Origin: JADHUC01 sp964623055
GTDB taxonomy: Bacteria > Planctomycetota > Planctomycetia > Pirellulales > Pirellulaceae
Assembly (NCBI GenBank): GCA_964623055.1
Contig: CAZURK010000045.1
Span: 1 to 64,000, forward strand
Length of the DNA stretch: 64,000 nucleotides
Direction: 5' to 3'
In this document: positions 52,317 through 62,600 of the stretch, one piece after another
Numbering within the stretch: the first letter of the stretch is position 1
Layout of the letters: every line of letters starts with the position of its first letter
Notes under the pieces: model-generated
The model's input: only the letters and a program-made list of their open reading frames with translations
The model's database searches: none
What the model was told of the DNA's origin: nothing
Made by a program: the position numbers and the translations under genes

Positions 52317-52463
52317 GATATTCTCCCATGGATGAAACGGGGGTGGTGGCATCTACAATTTGACAGTCTACCTTGCAGCAATCCGCGTTTCAACTTCGCT
52401 GCGAATTCCGGTCGTGTGTGATTTTCTGTGGCCCGCGCTCGGCGAGTCAGGCGGACATTCGGT

Positions 52464-54867
52464 TCAACGAAACTCCACGCTGGCCACTGGGTCAGGGCTT
52501 AGCGTGAGGGTGACTTGGCTGGCGTTCCGTTTGGTCTCGAGCGGCTTGTGGTCGCCGACCAGCGAGATTCTTTTCGGGTTGCCGAGGTGATTGTCGTTGA
52601 GCGAGATGGTCAACTCACCCGGCTTGAATCCTGCGGCGCCGGCGGTCTGATCGATCACGTGCAGCACGCGCGCATCGTCGACTTCGGTCAGGATGGTGCG
52701 GTAGCGGTCGCGGGCCTCGTCGCTGCAGACGAGCGTCGGCTCGTCGGCGATCAGGCGTCGCAGGCCGGTCCAGAGCGGGTCGTCGGCCCTGAACGCCCCT
52801 TCGCTGGTCGCGATCAAGATCGCCTCGCCTTTGCCGTAAACGTTACGCAGAATGGCGGGTGGGCCCGTCTTGCCCATCGTGGCCTGGGGCTTGGCCGTGG
52901 TCGGTTCAAGCACAAGCGCCATCGGCGGGAACTCGACGGACAGCCCCTCGAACGCCGCTTGCAGTTCCGGCGTCAGGTTGGTTAGCGGCAGCGGCTGGAG
53001 CTGGTTGAGGGCGTGGTTGCGGCCGGTGGTGTCGACGACGCGGATCGCCTCGACGTCGGCCCATTGCCGTTCTTGTCCCTGGTAGAGTTCGCGGAGAATC
53101 TTGACGCGGATTCTGTCGGTGCGCATCGGCGTGGCGAGCGAAACGGAGATTGTTCTGGCCGTTGTGTCGCGCACCGACTCGATTAGCTTCCAGTCCTTAC
53201 CATCGTGGGCTTCGATGTCGAGGTCCTTGATCTGGTAAGGGCCGCCGCGGTTGATTACTTCGACCTGGGCCACGTTGGTCGGTTCGGCGAGCGTGATCTC
53301 GGCCCAGTGGGGCATCGGCTTTCCGTCCGAGGCCCAAGAGGTTGACAGCCCGTCGACGACATGTTCGGCCGCAAAGTTCTGCGGGTCTTCCGGATACACC
53401 GAATCGGTTTCGACCTTCACCAGAGCCTGCGGTTTGGGAAAGTCGAACTCTCCCTCGTGCCGCGCGCCGAAGAGGTCGGCCAAGACGTATTGTGGCCGGC
53501 GGACGCCCAAGGCGTCGGTCATCGAGGCGTGGCCGAAGGCGATCAGCCGGCCGCCTTGCTTGACGTACTGTCGCAGTTGATCGGCGCGGACTTGGTCCAG
53601 TGGTGCTCGCTCGGGGAGGATGACGGCCCGATAGCCATCGAGCGACTCGGGCCAACTTCCGCCGCCTTCAGTGGCCAGCAATACGTGGCCGAACGCGCCG
53701 GCTCGATCAAGTGAGTTCTTGACGGCGAAGGCCTGGTCGATGACGCCGAGCGGGCGGCCGACGTAACGCCGCCAAGGCGTGCCGCCGCCGCTAAGGCTCG
53801 GCCCGTCGGCAGCCGGCGCGCCGAGCACAATGCCCACGTCGCTGAAAGGCCGCGCGCCCTTGAGCACTCGTTCCGTGGTTCTGAACCACGCTCCGATCGC
53901 CTTGGCCCTTTGCAGGTCTTCGCCGAACACGCCCGAGTGGTCGGGCGTAAGGGCCATGAAGACGTTGGCTCCCTGACACAGGGCAATCGCGGCGGCGGCA
54001 ATGGCCTGTTTCTCCGTCATCGAGGCCGGCGGGGCTTTGTCTTCCAGGGGAGTGAACCAGGAACTGCACAAAAGCAGTCCGACCTCGGTCGGTTTGTCCA
54101 GCACCCAGGCCATCCGTGCCAGTCGATCGTTCGCACGGAAGCTGTGGCCTTCGTCGCTGCTGTAGTCAAGTCGAGTGCCGATCCATTTGTTCCATACGCC
54201 CGAGACCGATCTTTCGCATTGGACGGCGCCCACGTTGCACGTGAACACACAGTCCGGTTGATGTTCGCGAGCGATCCGTCGCACCTCGTCCAAATAGCCG
54301 GCCATGGTTCGCGCGTTGAATTCGAACAACTGGGTTCCCGTGGCCTGGTCGAAGGGAACACCGAACATCTTCTGAAAACCCTGCGCGGTCCATTTGCTCG
54401 ATGTGTTGAGTCGTTCCTCGAAGATATCGAACCAGACGCCATCGATGCGTCCGTAGTTGGTCATCAGCTCGCGGAACTGCTCGACCGACTTCTTGCGAAA
54501 CGGCGAATGGAGCGTTTGATACCGCGTCGGCCACCTCGCGGACGAAGTCGCGTTTGGTCTTGTAGCCGGTGGTCTTCGTGTCATGGAAGACGAAACCGTC
54601 GATCCACTTGTCGTAGAAGATCAAGTACGTCGCCCCGGCCTCCTTGAAATCGGTCACCCAGCGGTCGGCATCCATCTTGTTGCCGAGCCCTTTCTCCCAC
54701 TCGTGGACCGTATAAGGTTTGAGCGGCTCATAGATGTAGCCGGTCATCACGCCCAGCATGGGCGAGCGATACCACGTATCTTTCTCCGCGGCAAATGCGT
54801 TGGATACGAACATGACACTCAATGCGACTGATACACTTGTCGCTAACACTCTTAGAGTCAGTCTCAT
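52464..54867 (-). pseudogene. GH29-like alpha-L-fucosidase with frameshift and internal deletion
   Basis: The gene starts at ATG 54867 with a signal peptide (VLATSVSVALSVMFVSNAFA), then TWYRSPMLGVMTGYIY and GATYLIFYDKWIDGF, and reads in that frame to DFVREVADA. From about 54520 the protein continues in another frame with YQTLHSPFRKKSVEQF and YGRIDGVWFDIFEE, whose Asp is the expected GH29 nucleophile. Between these the ~30-residue strand normally present (a 'HG.K...Y.S..D' segment) is missing, so a deletion with frame change occurred at about 54518-54527. The rest is intact, with a GATase-like segment and a discoidin-like domain (VAQVEVINRGGPYQIKDLDI). Probably non-functional; total coding length is close to 800 residues. 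Confidence 0.72.
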
Positions 54868-54870
54868 CGT

Positions 54871-55056
54871 TCAATCCTGTTCCAATGCAAAGGATCGATT
54901 GCGGTGGTTGATATGTAGGTGGCAATCGATGATCGACAGAGGCTTGTCCTGGCCGAGCGCAAGCGCGCGGGAGGCGCCGAGCCAAGCAGCGCCACCAATC
55001 GAACCAGTGACCGCCAAAAAGCGGCGCCTCGAGATACCTGTTGTTCTTGCGTTCAT
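54871..55056 (-). pseudogene. N-terminal fragment of an exported amidohydrolase
   Basis: ATG 55056 behind AAGGGATGG opens a twin-arginine signal (GISRRRFLAVTGSIGGAAW) and reaches the first metal-binding motif of amidohydrolases, IIDCHLHI (D-x-H-x-H). It stops 12 residues later, four bases before the fucosidase start. The rest of the ~300-residue enzyme is missing. Confidence 0.65.
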
Positions 55057-55079
55057 CTTTGACCATCCCTTTGCGAGTT

Positions 55080-56051
55080 CTATTCGTCCGCTGTCAGCTC
55101 CCATAGTCTAACGGTGTCATCCAGTTTGGCGGTGACCAAAGTTCTGCCGTTTGGAGAAAACGCCACGGATTTGACGAGGCTCATCGTATCCCGGAGAGTT
55201 GCCCGCTGTTGACCTGCGTTCACATCCCACAGCTTCACGGCCTCGTCGCCACTGCCTGAGGCCGATAGGCTGCCATGCGGCGAGAATGCCACGCAATACA
55301 CTGTTCCGTTATGGCCGTCGAGGACAGCGCGCGGCTTCGCCGCCGCCACATCCCACAGTCTAACCGTTCGGTCGCCACCGGTCGACGCCAACAGTTTCCC
55401 GTCCGGGGAAAACGTAACGGCCCAGACCTCATCTTCATGTCCCTCCAAGGTCACTCGCTCTTCACCGTTGGTCGCATCCCAGAGTCGTATCGTCCCATCC
55501 CAACTGGCCGAGGCAACCGTCACGCCGTCCGCTCGAAACGCGACCGAGGAGACCGGGGCTTGGTGTCCCTTGAAAACGGCCTGTTCTTTACCTGTCGCCG
55601 CGTCCCAGAGCCGCACTGTCGCGTCGTCGCTTCCGGTGACCACGGTTCTTCCATCGGGCGCGAAAGCCACGCCCATGACCCGGCCGGTGTGGCCTTGCAT
55701 ACCGGCCAGCTCGCGGCCGGTCTTCAGGTCCCACAGCTTTCCTTCGGCTCTTCTGAGGTTGCCGTGGCCTCCCACCGCCGCCAGTCGTGTGCCGTCGCTT
55801 GAAAAGGCCACGCAATAGACGCCATTCCGATGGCCCTCGAGGACCATTCGTTCGCTCAGCCGGATCAGTGAGTCGAGGGGGGAATTCAACCGCCGGGCTG
55901 TCACCTCGATGACGATTTCATCACCCGCAATTCCATCAAAGCGAAACACATCGACATCATCCGCCGTTTCGATGAGGCCATTAATGATTAGCGGCAGGTC
56001 CGCGTGTTGCGCGCATTCCATCGTATCGCTCGCGCGTCGGCTCCGATTCAC
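55080..56051 (-). CDS. PPC-domain fragment joined to six WD40 repeats
   Basis: The 323-residue frame has no signal peptide or ribosome binding site. Residues ~18-65 are the middle of a planctomycete pre-peptidase C-terminal (PPC) domain (INGLIETADDVDVFRFDG, ARRLNSPLDSLIRL). At about residue 66 it passes directly into six WD40 repeats, each with a GH...WD framework (GHRNGVYCVAFSSDG, GHTGRVMGVAFAPDG, GHQAPVSSVAFRADG, GHEDEVWAVTFSPDG, GHNGTVYCVAFSPHG). Seven or more blades would be needed for a closed ring, so N-terminal blades are lost. It ends naturally (LWELTADE). It appears to be a fusion of two gene remnants lying behind the broken DUF1501 gene. Confidence 0.62.
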   Translation of the reverse strand: MNRSRRASDTMECAQHADLPLIINGLIETADDVDVFRFDGIAGDEIVIEVTARRLNSPLDSLIRLSERMVLEGHRNGVYCVAFSSDGTRLAAVGGHGNLRRAEGKLWDLKTGRELAGMQGHTGRVMGVAFAPDGRTVVTGSDDATVRLWDAATGKEQAVFKGHQAPVSSVAFRADGVTVASASWDGTIRLWDATNGEERVTLEGHEDEVWAVTFSPDGKLLASTGGDRTVRLWDVAAAKPRAVLDGHNGTVYCVAFSPHGSLSASGSGDEAVKLWDVNAGQQRATLRDTMSLVKSVAFSPNGRTLVTAKLDDTVRLWELTADE

Positions 56052-56608
56052 TGGAGAGATCGAAGACCTTGATCCCGTCGCCGAGAATCAATTTGTAGGC
56101 GTTTTCATTGCAGGAATCAATTTGCCCGAGCAGCGGGGCTTCCGGCGCGGCCAAGCACATCAAGGGAATCGAGGAGCCTGCGACGTTCCTGGTGTCGTTG
56201 CTTCGAGACACCTTCCACAACGAATCCCGATACGAGAAACGGATTCTTGTTGGGATCACCGCCCGTTACGAAGGGCTTGTACTTCGAGCCGAGAAAGCCA
56301 GCTTCGGAGAACCGGCCCTGAGGCGATGTCAGGACAATGTAGGGCGGAATCGACCCCTCGTAACCATGGTCGCGGCCCGCGTTCGGTTTCGGATCGAATG
56401 TGTCGAGGTGGCTCGGCCCACCCGCCATCCAAATCTGAATGACCGATTTGGCTCGTGCCCCTTTCGTCGTGGTTGGCAAAGGTTTGGAAGCAGTCTCGGC
56501 ACCGGAAGCACCAAACGCCGCAAGCCCCATCGCTCCAAGGCCCTGAGCGAGAACCTGGCGTCGACTCGGCGCGAGTGTTCTTATTGAATCATGCATTGTT
56601 TTCTTCAC
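56016..56608 (-). pseudogene. DUF1501 protein remnant, frameshifted and 3'-truncated
   Basis: ATG 56608 or 56596 opens a signal (PSRRQVLAQGLGAMGLAAFG) followed by the DUF1501 hallmark VIQIWMAGGPSHLDTFDPKP. The frame breaks after SLDVLGRAGSP, near 56125-56145 in a run of four G; the protein resumes in another frame as SCNENAYKLILGDGIKVFDL. It ends near 56016, where the PPC remnant begins. DUF1501 genes normally follow DUF1549/1553 genes; here the gene lies 36 bases after the displaced DUF1553 tail on the same strand, in the expected order. Confidence 0.72.
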
Positions 56609-56643
56609 GCTTGAACATAGTCAGCGTCATTGTGCCGGAACAC

Positions 56644-58475
56644 TCAGTGTCGCCACGAAAACTCTTTGCTGCTAATCAGGGCCCACACTAGATCTTGTGT
56701 AGCCTCTATTCTCCGATTTGTCTTGGAACCGTAGAACTCTTCCACGGCCTGCAGTTCCGAGGCCGTGGGATAGCGTGACAAGATGCTCAGCCAAAGCAAG
56801 CGAATCGGGGCCGTATCCATGGTTCCAGCCGCCAAGGGCAACTTGCGAATCTCGTCGAGGGTGACCAAGTTGTGCCCCACGAGCGACGGAAGATCGACGC
56901 GGCCGAGCTTGATCGCGAACGGCACGCCCCACATCGTCAGTGCGTTCAGTTGGCCCAGGTACTCCGACGCGCCGCGGATCTTGAACTTCTCGGAATCGGG
57001 GGTGAAGTCGATGTGCGGGGGAACGGCCGGCACGTAGCATGCCGTCCCCGGCCGCCCCAGCTCGCGCGAGGCATCCCGCCATGCACGATCAAACGTAAGC
57101 ATTGCCTGGGCCATCTGATGGGCCGTGAACTGGTTGTGCGGCTCGTTGTTCATGTCAACGACGCAATCGGGCCAAAGCGACTCGACTCGCGAGGCCGGTA
57201 ACCGCGAGAACTCCTGGAAGGCTCGCTTACACCGTTCGCACACGCAGCCTCGTTTCTCGAACATGTGCGGCTCCCAGTTCTCCTCAATCCAGTCGGTGGT
57301 ATCGAGCTTCTTTGCAGCCTGTTCTTTGATCAGGGGAAAGAGATCCGGCGAGGCGAGCAGCGTGGGACAGAGGGTGTATTGGGCGACCTGCCGGCCCTTG
57401 GCGAATTTCGGATGGAACTGAAACCGGCCCGCTTCCGGCACCCGGCTCCACACCCGGTTGTCGTAGGCCGCAAAAGTGAACCCGTTGCCTGCGTACCGGG
57501 TGCCCCCGTTTTGCACTGTCAACATTCCGTGCTTTCGGGCATGGCGATACACTTCCGGACCCACGGCACCCCAGATCGCGTTGAAGCCCAGGTCATGATG
57601 TAAACGCCGTCGATGGAGAGGTGGTACTCATTCTCCATCAGCAGCTCGTACGGATTCAGGGCGTAGAGCAGCGGCCCTTCGCGAAACATCTCGTCCCAAG
57701 GCAGCAGGGCGTACCGGTAACCCAGCACGTCGGACGGTAAACCTGTCGCTGAAGGCACATACCGCTTGCTCCTGTCGACCTTGGTTTCCTGGACGCGGAA
57801 CCGGCTCAGCATTACGCCGATCTCGTCGCAGCCGACGTGGCCGGGATTGATCCCCGCATCGTTCTGCCCCAGCGGATACGTCTTGATCATGACGTACCGC
57901 CCTTTGGTGCGAATCGGACCCGAACTCCAGAGTTTTACCCCCGTGAAGAACTTGGCCAACTGAGAGCGGTCCTTCAGGTCGGGCGGATCCCACGTGTTCT
58001 TCGCTTCGGCGGCCCGGTAGAATGTTTCCCCGTCGTCGCTGACGTAGTACTCCTGTTTGAGCGGTTGGACCGAGCGATGGGCGTTGCTTTCGTGGCGAGC
58101 CCATATCTCGCCGATCGGCTGCACCTGGCCCAGGTCGACAACGATTTCCAATGTCGTCGCGTTGCTGAAAACGACCGCTTCGTGGTCCATCACGAACAAT
58201 TCGGTCTTGGCAAACTTGCCGTCGGTCAACAGGCGGTCAGTATCTGGCAGCGGCACGCCCCGCTGCTCGTAGAGCCAAAACTTGACCGTCGGCCAGACGC
58301 TGAACGTATACGGCCTGCCCAGCGCGAGGTTCTTGCCTTTGGCGACATCGCTGGGATGCCGCTCCTCCGTCGCTGCCTGTACGCTGGTCGCAACGGCCAG
58401 AAACAACACGATTACCTTGAGTCCTGCGGCACGAAAGTGTTTCATAGGGCGCCTCGTAATGATCCTCTTAATCAA
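56644..58475 (-). pseudogene. Glycosidase-like gene, frameshifted, ending in a DUF1553 tail
   Basis: Two frames form one gene. The first starts at ATG 58475 (or 58445), with a signal (LKVIVLFLAVATSVQA) and a discoidin-like domain (TLEIVVDLGQVQPIGEIWA). It ends in VYIMTW; after the CCC run at 57587-57589 the second frame continues GFNAIWGAVGPEVYRHARK, so one missing base explains the break. A TIM-barrel-like part follows (GMLTVQNGGTRYAG, WEPHMFEKRGCVCERCKRAF). At 56851 it switches to the DUF1553 C-terminus (APIRLLWLSILSRYPTASEL, TQDLVWALISSKEFSWRH). Its own C-terminal domain is most likely the piece now at 48576-49281 on the plus strand. Confidence 0.68.
56843..56851 (-). other. Right breakpoint of a proposed 8.3-kb inversion
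   Basis: Read on the minus strand this is GATTCGCAA, identical to 48567-48575. Upstream codons belong to the glycosidase-like protein (NLVTLDE), downstream codons to the DUF1553 tail (KLPLAAG...LSRYPT). Confidence 0.6.
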
Positions 58476-58494
58476 ACCCGATTCGCGAAGTCAA

Positions 58495-58955
58495 CGCAAG
58501 ATCCGGCCGAACGCCCCGCAAACGTTCGCAATCCGGTCAGCGCCGCGATTTTGTTCGATTCGGCAGCCACGAATATCCGCATTCGCAACAACATCCTCGT
58601 TGGCAGCGACAAGTTTGGAATGCACATGTGGAACCGACCGGATTGGCCTCAGCCAGAGTCGCCTCCCCCGCGCAAAGTTACTCACAATCTGTTCTATGCC
58701 AACACCAAACAACTTACGTTGGGAGAACTTCCAATCCAAGCCGCTCCATTTTTCCTTTGTCCGCCGAAGGAGATCGATGACGAAGCCGATTTCGGGCTGC
58801 GCGACGATAGCCCAGCGCGAGACGCTGGTGTGGATACCGCTCGGCCACGAGCTGACGGCACAGCAAAAGATCTTGGCGCCTATGAGCACAGTTTGGCACG
58901 GTGGCAAGCGGGCATTGTTGTCACGCCTTCCTCAGAAAAAGAAACCATGCCATGA
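58495..58955 (+). pseudogene. C-terminal remnant of a beta-helix protein (second orphan)
   Basis: A plus-strand frame reads AAILFDSAATNIRIRNNILVG, then KVTHNLFYANTKQL, EADFGLRDDSPARDAGVDT and KDLGAYEHSLARW. This is the typical end of a planctomycete right-handed beta-helix protein. The 5' part is absent: immediately upstream lies the start of the opposite-strand glycosidase gene, and the frame there is only its shadow. No start or ribosome binding site is visible. Confidence 0.6.
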
Positions 58956-59658
58956 GACGAATCGGAGACCAAGGAATGCCACGAAAGCTGACGACGTTAT
59001 TCGGTTTCATTCAGGCACCTTGGAGTCGTGCCGAGAACAGGTTGGTTTCTTGCTAGGAACAATAAGCGTGGCTGTTCTGACGGGTTCACGATTCAGGCCG
59101 AGTAGGCGTCGGTGTGTCATCAGACCGAAGTACTTTCCGCGCAGTCAAAACCTGCGGAAGTGTGGGACCTCCGCAGGCAAGCGCAAGTTGCTAACTTGCG
59201 TCTGTGCGCTACCGAATGCACTTTGCGAATTGCCGTTTCCTGCATCGGTCGCGACTCCGACCATCCGACGCAGGCTGGGAGTGGACGCTTGAACGCTTCG
59301 GTCGCAATCGCCTCGTTGAGTTGGTGGACCGTGGTTACTGACTCAGGACGGATACTCCTTGGGCAGTTAGCGACAACTACATCGGGCGGGAGAATCGGCT
59401 GTCTCGTGCACTCGCTCTGACGACACTGATCGGCTATCTTCGCTGCGCCAATTGCGGTCGATCGATGCTGTTGGACCGTTTCGCCGCGGGGCTCGCGACA
59501 GACTCCATGAACAGTGCAAAGATGCGACGTACGGCTACTGATTTTCCTTTCGCCGTCTAACGCCGCGAATCAGGGGCCGACCGACAGGAAGGTCCCCGCA
59601 CTTGAGGAAAGCCGTTACCGAGCGGTCAATAACCGGCCGCTAGAAAGACTCCTTTGTC
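58956..59658. other. 703-base region without recognised gene
   Basis: No convincing protein was found. A dyad CGCAAGTT-GCT-AACTTGCG lies at 59182-59200, of a type like other short dispersed planctomycete dyads. A plus-strand stretch near 59425-59480 reads GYLRCANCGRSML, weakly like a recombinase zinc ribbon, but without supporting context. The region marks the passage from the rearranged planctomycete-type genes to the helicase gene. Confidence 0.4.
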
Positions 59659-62600
59659 TCATTCCCGTTTTGCCAGGTATGCGTCAATGATTTCCATGGT
59701 TTGGGTCATCTTGCTATGGAATTCATCTTTGAATTCCGGGCCGTCTAGATCCGTATCCGGGGTTACGATGATGCCGGACGTCCACCCTTTGTGAGAGATG
59801 CCGATCCATATCTGTTTTTTCTGAACATAGGGCCATATACACCTTTCCCCTCGATAGCTGACCCTGAAACCCGATGAATCAAATATCAGGTGATGCTCGT
59901 CGGTCAGATTGGTATCCAGGAACTTCAACACTTCCTCGAGCTTGGGTCGGATCAAAGGGGTTGCCCGGGACACCACCCAATCAAAATCATACTCAACAGG
60001 ATCAGGTTCTTCGTAATAGGGTAGAAACTCCTTATATGTACACGGTTCCGGAGTGTTGCCTTTCTTGCCGCGTGGCGGCGGCCAGCACAACCAATTCCGG
60101 CTGCTGAATCGGAAGCCCTGTTCATATAGGAAACCGGCGACTGGGTGAACATCGATCGGATGCCCGTTCCACAACATGATAGTCACCGGTTTGTTCAAAG
60201 CTGTGCCCATGTCACACAGGGCACGCAGACATAGGGAAAGCTGTTTGCGGCTCAGTTTGGCCAGCAGATGGCCGCTCTGGAACAGGAGTACCTGGCCGGC
60301 CTGGATAACCTCCGAACTGATGAAATTCCCCTGTTTCGTCGGGAATACGTCGCCCCGGTCATCCAAGATGGCCAGGCAAGAAAAATACAGATTAGCAGGA
60401 TCCTTGTTGGTGACGGCAAACACAGGTTCATCCGGGAGATATCCCAATGCCTGTCCCTCACTGCGGCGCGCACGGCAGTCCCGCAGCAACTCAATGGCTG
60501 CTGGTAGACCGTATTGCACACCCGGGTGGTTTTCAATGAAGTAGCCCCGGTTGATCTGGCCCAGTAATTCCCGACGTTTGAATTCGCGCAACAGCTCGCT
60601 CCAGGGCGGGGCGGCGACTTCGGTTGTCACGATGTCTTTTGATACGATCCCCCACCGTTTCAGCAACTGATCCGCCCACTGTCGAATAACCTCCTGACGC
60701 GGCAATGCCTGCGGCGGAGGGATAAGACGCTCGGTAGCCCACCAGCGACCTTGGCGCGGATCCAGCTTGCGCTCATGCATGCGTTTCAGGACCGAGTCCG
60801 GAGACACCCGGCCTAAGAGGATCGTGTGTGGTGTACTGGCCAGATCGTAGCAGGCTGATAAGACAACCGTAAAATTCGCGTACCGGATACATTCATAGGA
60901 ATCGCAGGTAACTTCACCGGTCCAGGTAAGATACCAGACTGCACGCTGGGCCGGGCCTTCTTCGCAGCCTGTACCACAGAGGATTTCATCAAAAAAGGCA
61001 CTTCTGTGCTTGCACATGTACTGGCGTACTGCGGCGATCTTCTCGGGAATATCCGCATCCGCTTCTTTAACAGGATCAAACTTGAGTGTGCCCCCCTGAG
61101 CCAGCCACTCCATGTCTTTACGCAAGCAGAGCGTGAGGGTTCCCCTACTGAGTCTCTTATTGTTCAGTCTCCGCCACACGACCTCGCCGGAAGCGATCAG
61201 TTTATCTAGCAGGGCGGGTGAATAATCCTCGACCCGCTGTCCCAGGATCTCAGATTCCAGAACGCCTTGGAGCACTTCATACCCCTGCAGTTGGCTAATG
61301 ACTTTCCGAAGCCCGTCAGGGCCTTTTACGCGATGGTCTGGATGACGGTGCTGCCAACGGGTTAGAAAGTCGACAACTTCATACGGGGCACAGGCCGCCA
61401 GCTCCCGTTTCAGATAGGTCATGGTCAAGCGATGTATCTCTTCCAGGTTGGCCCTGTTCACCCACTGCGGCTGGGGTTTGTCCCCGGTATAGACCCCCTT
61501 GACCGCTTTGCCCGACGTCACCACCGCAGTCAGCGCTTTTTCCGCGGCCCCGGCCGGCCAGCCGTAGCAGTCCATGACCTCATAGAGACTGATCGGCCCG
61601 TGGGTCTTCAGATAGCGCTCGGCAATCGCCTCTTCCGCTGCCGTGCGCGCCATTCTCTTGCGAAATCGAGGTGGAATGACATCGGCCGCATTGACGGCCC
61701 TCGGTCTGCCGAAATCGTTTTGTGCGCTAATGACCGGCACAAGCACTTTCAGCCGGCCTGACGTCTTATGCGTAAACGCGTCGTGGTATTGGCGCCATAA
61801 ATCGCTTGATACCAGGCGCACATTGTCGCTATCAATATCCGGGATCAGGGTCGCGACCACCCGTTTCTCTCGGACCAGGGCCTTGATGAACTGCATCCCC
61901 TTTTTGCCGGCAATCGCCTCCACTGCCTTCCGGGAAGCGGGAATATCCCCCAGATCACGGATGATCTGGGCCAGTTCATCTTTGTTGCGGGCGCGCTGTA
62001 CTTCAGACCGGTGAGAAACCCGTTTCTCGAGTTTCTCAATGGCGCGCCTGTCAAGGAGCTGGGCCAATTGCTCGGTACTGAGGACCTCCTTAAGGACCTC
62101 CTGATGCAGGCGGAGCAGATGCGCCCTGCGCTCCCTGCCCATCTGATGATCGGTACGGTATTGCGTCGTTATCAGCAGAGAATGGGCAAAGGGCGAGGGC
62201 GATGTCACGGTCTTGAAGATCAATCTGGTTTTCTGTTGCTGTATGTCCTGCAGCAGCTTTTCAAGTTCACTCACATCCAAGGCCTGCTCCAGATAGTGCC
62301 TTCGGACTTCTTGAAAAATCGGATAATCCGGATCTTCCTTGGCGGCTTCAAACAGTTCCTGGGCGCGATGGGTCTGGAGCCAGAGCGGAATCCGTTTTCC
62401 TTTATAGGCTCTGACGATCTGCAAGGCAGTCACGGCCGCTTGCCGGAAATGTGTGTCCCCGAACATCGCCCTTTCGGCATCTTTGCGGGCAATCGTTTCC
62501 AGGGCATCGGGAGTGACCAGACCGAGGATGGTTTCAGCATCGATCTTCCGCCCCGGAAAATTGCCTTTACTGGAAAGGGTCAGAATAATAAGGTCATTTG

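Noticed and set aside
57837..58490. First half of a 372-codon plus-strand frame
   Set aside because: Antisense to the glycosidase-like gene; only the part after about 58495 is protein-like and was kept as a beta-helix remnant.
59425..59480. Possible recombinase zinc ribbon (GYLRCANCGRSML)
   Set aside because: The motif is short, has one CxxC only and lies in no larger recombinase-like frame.
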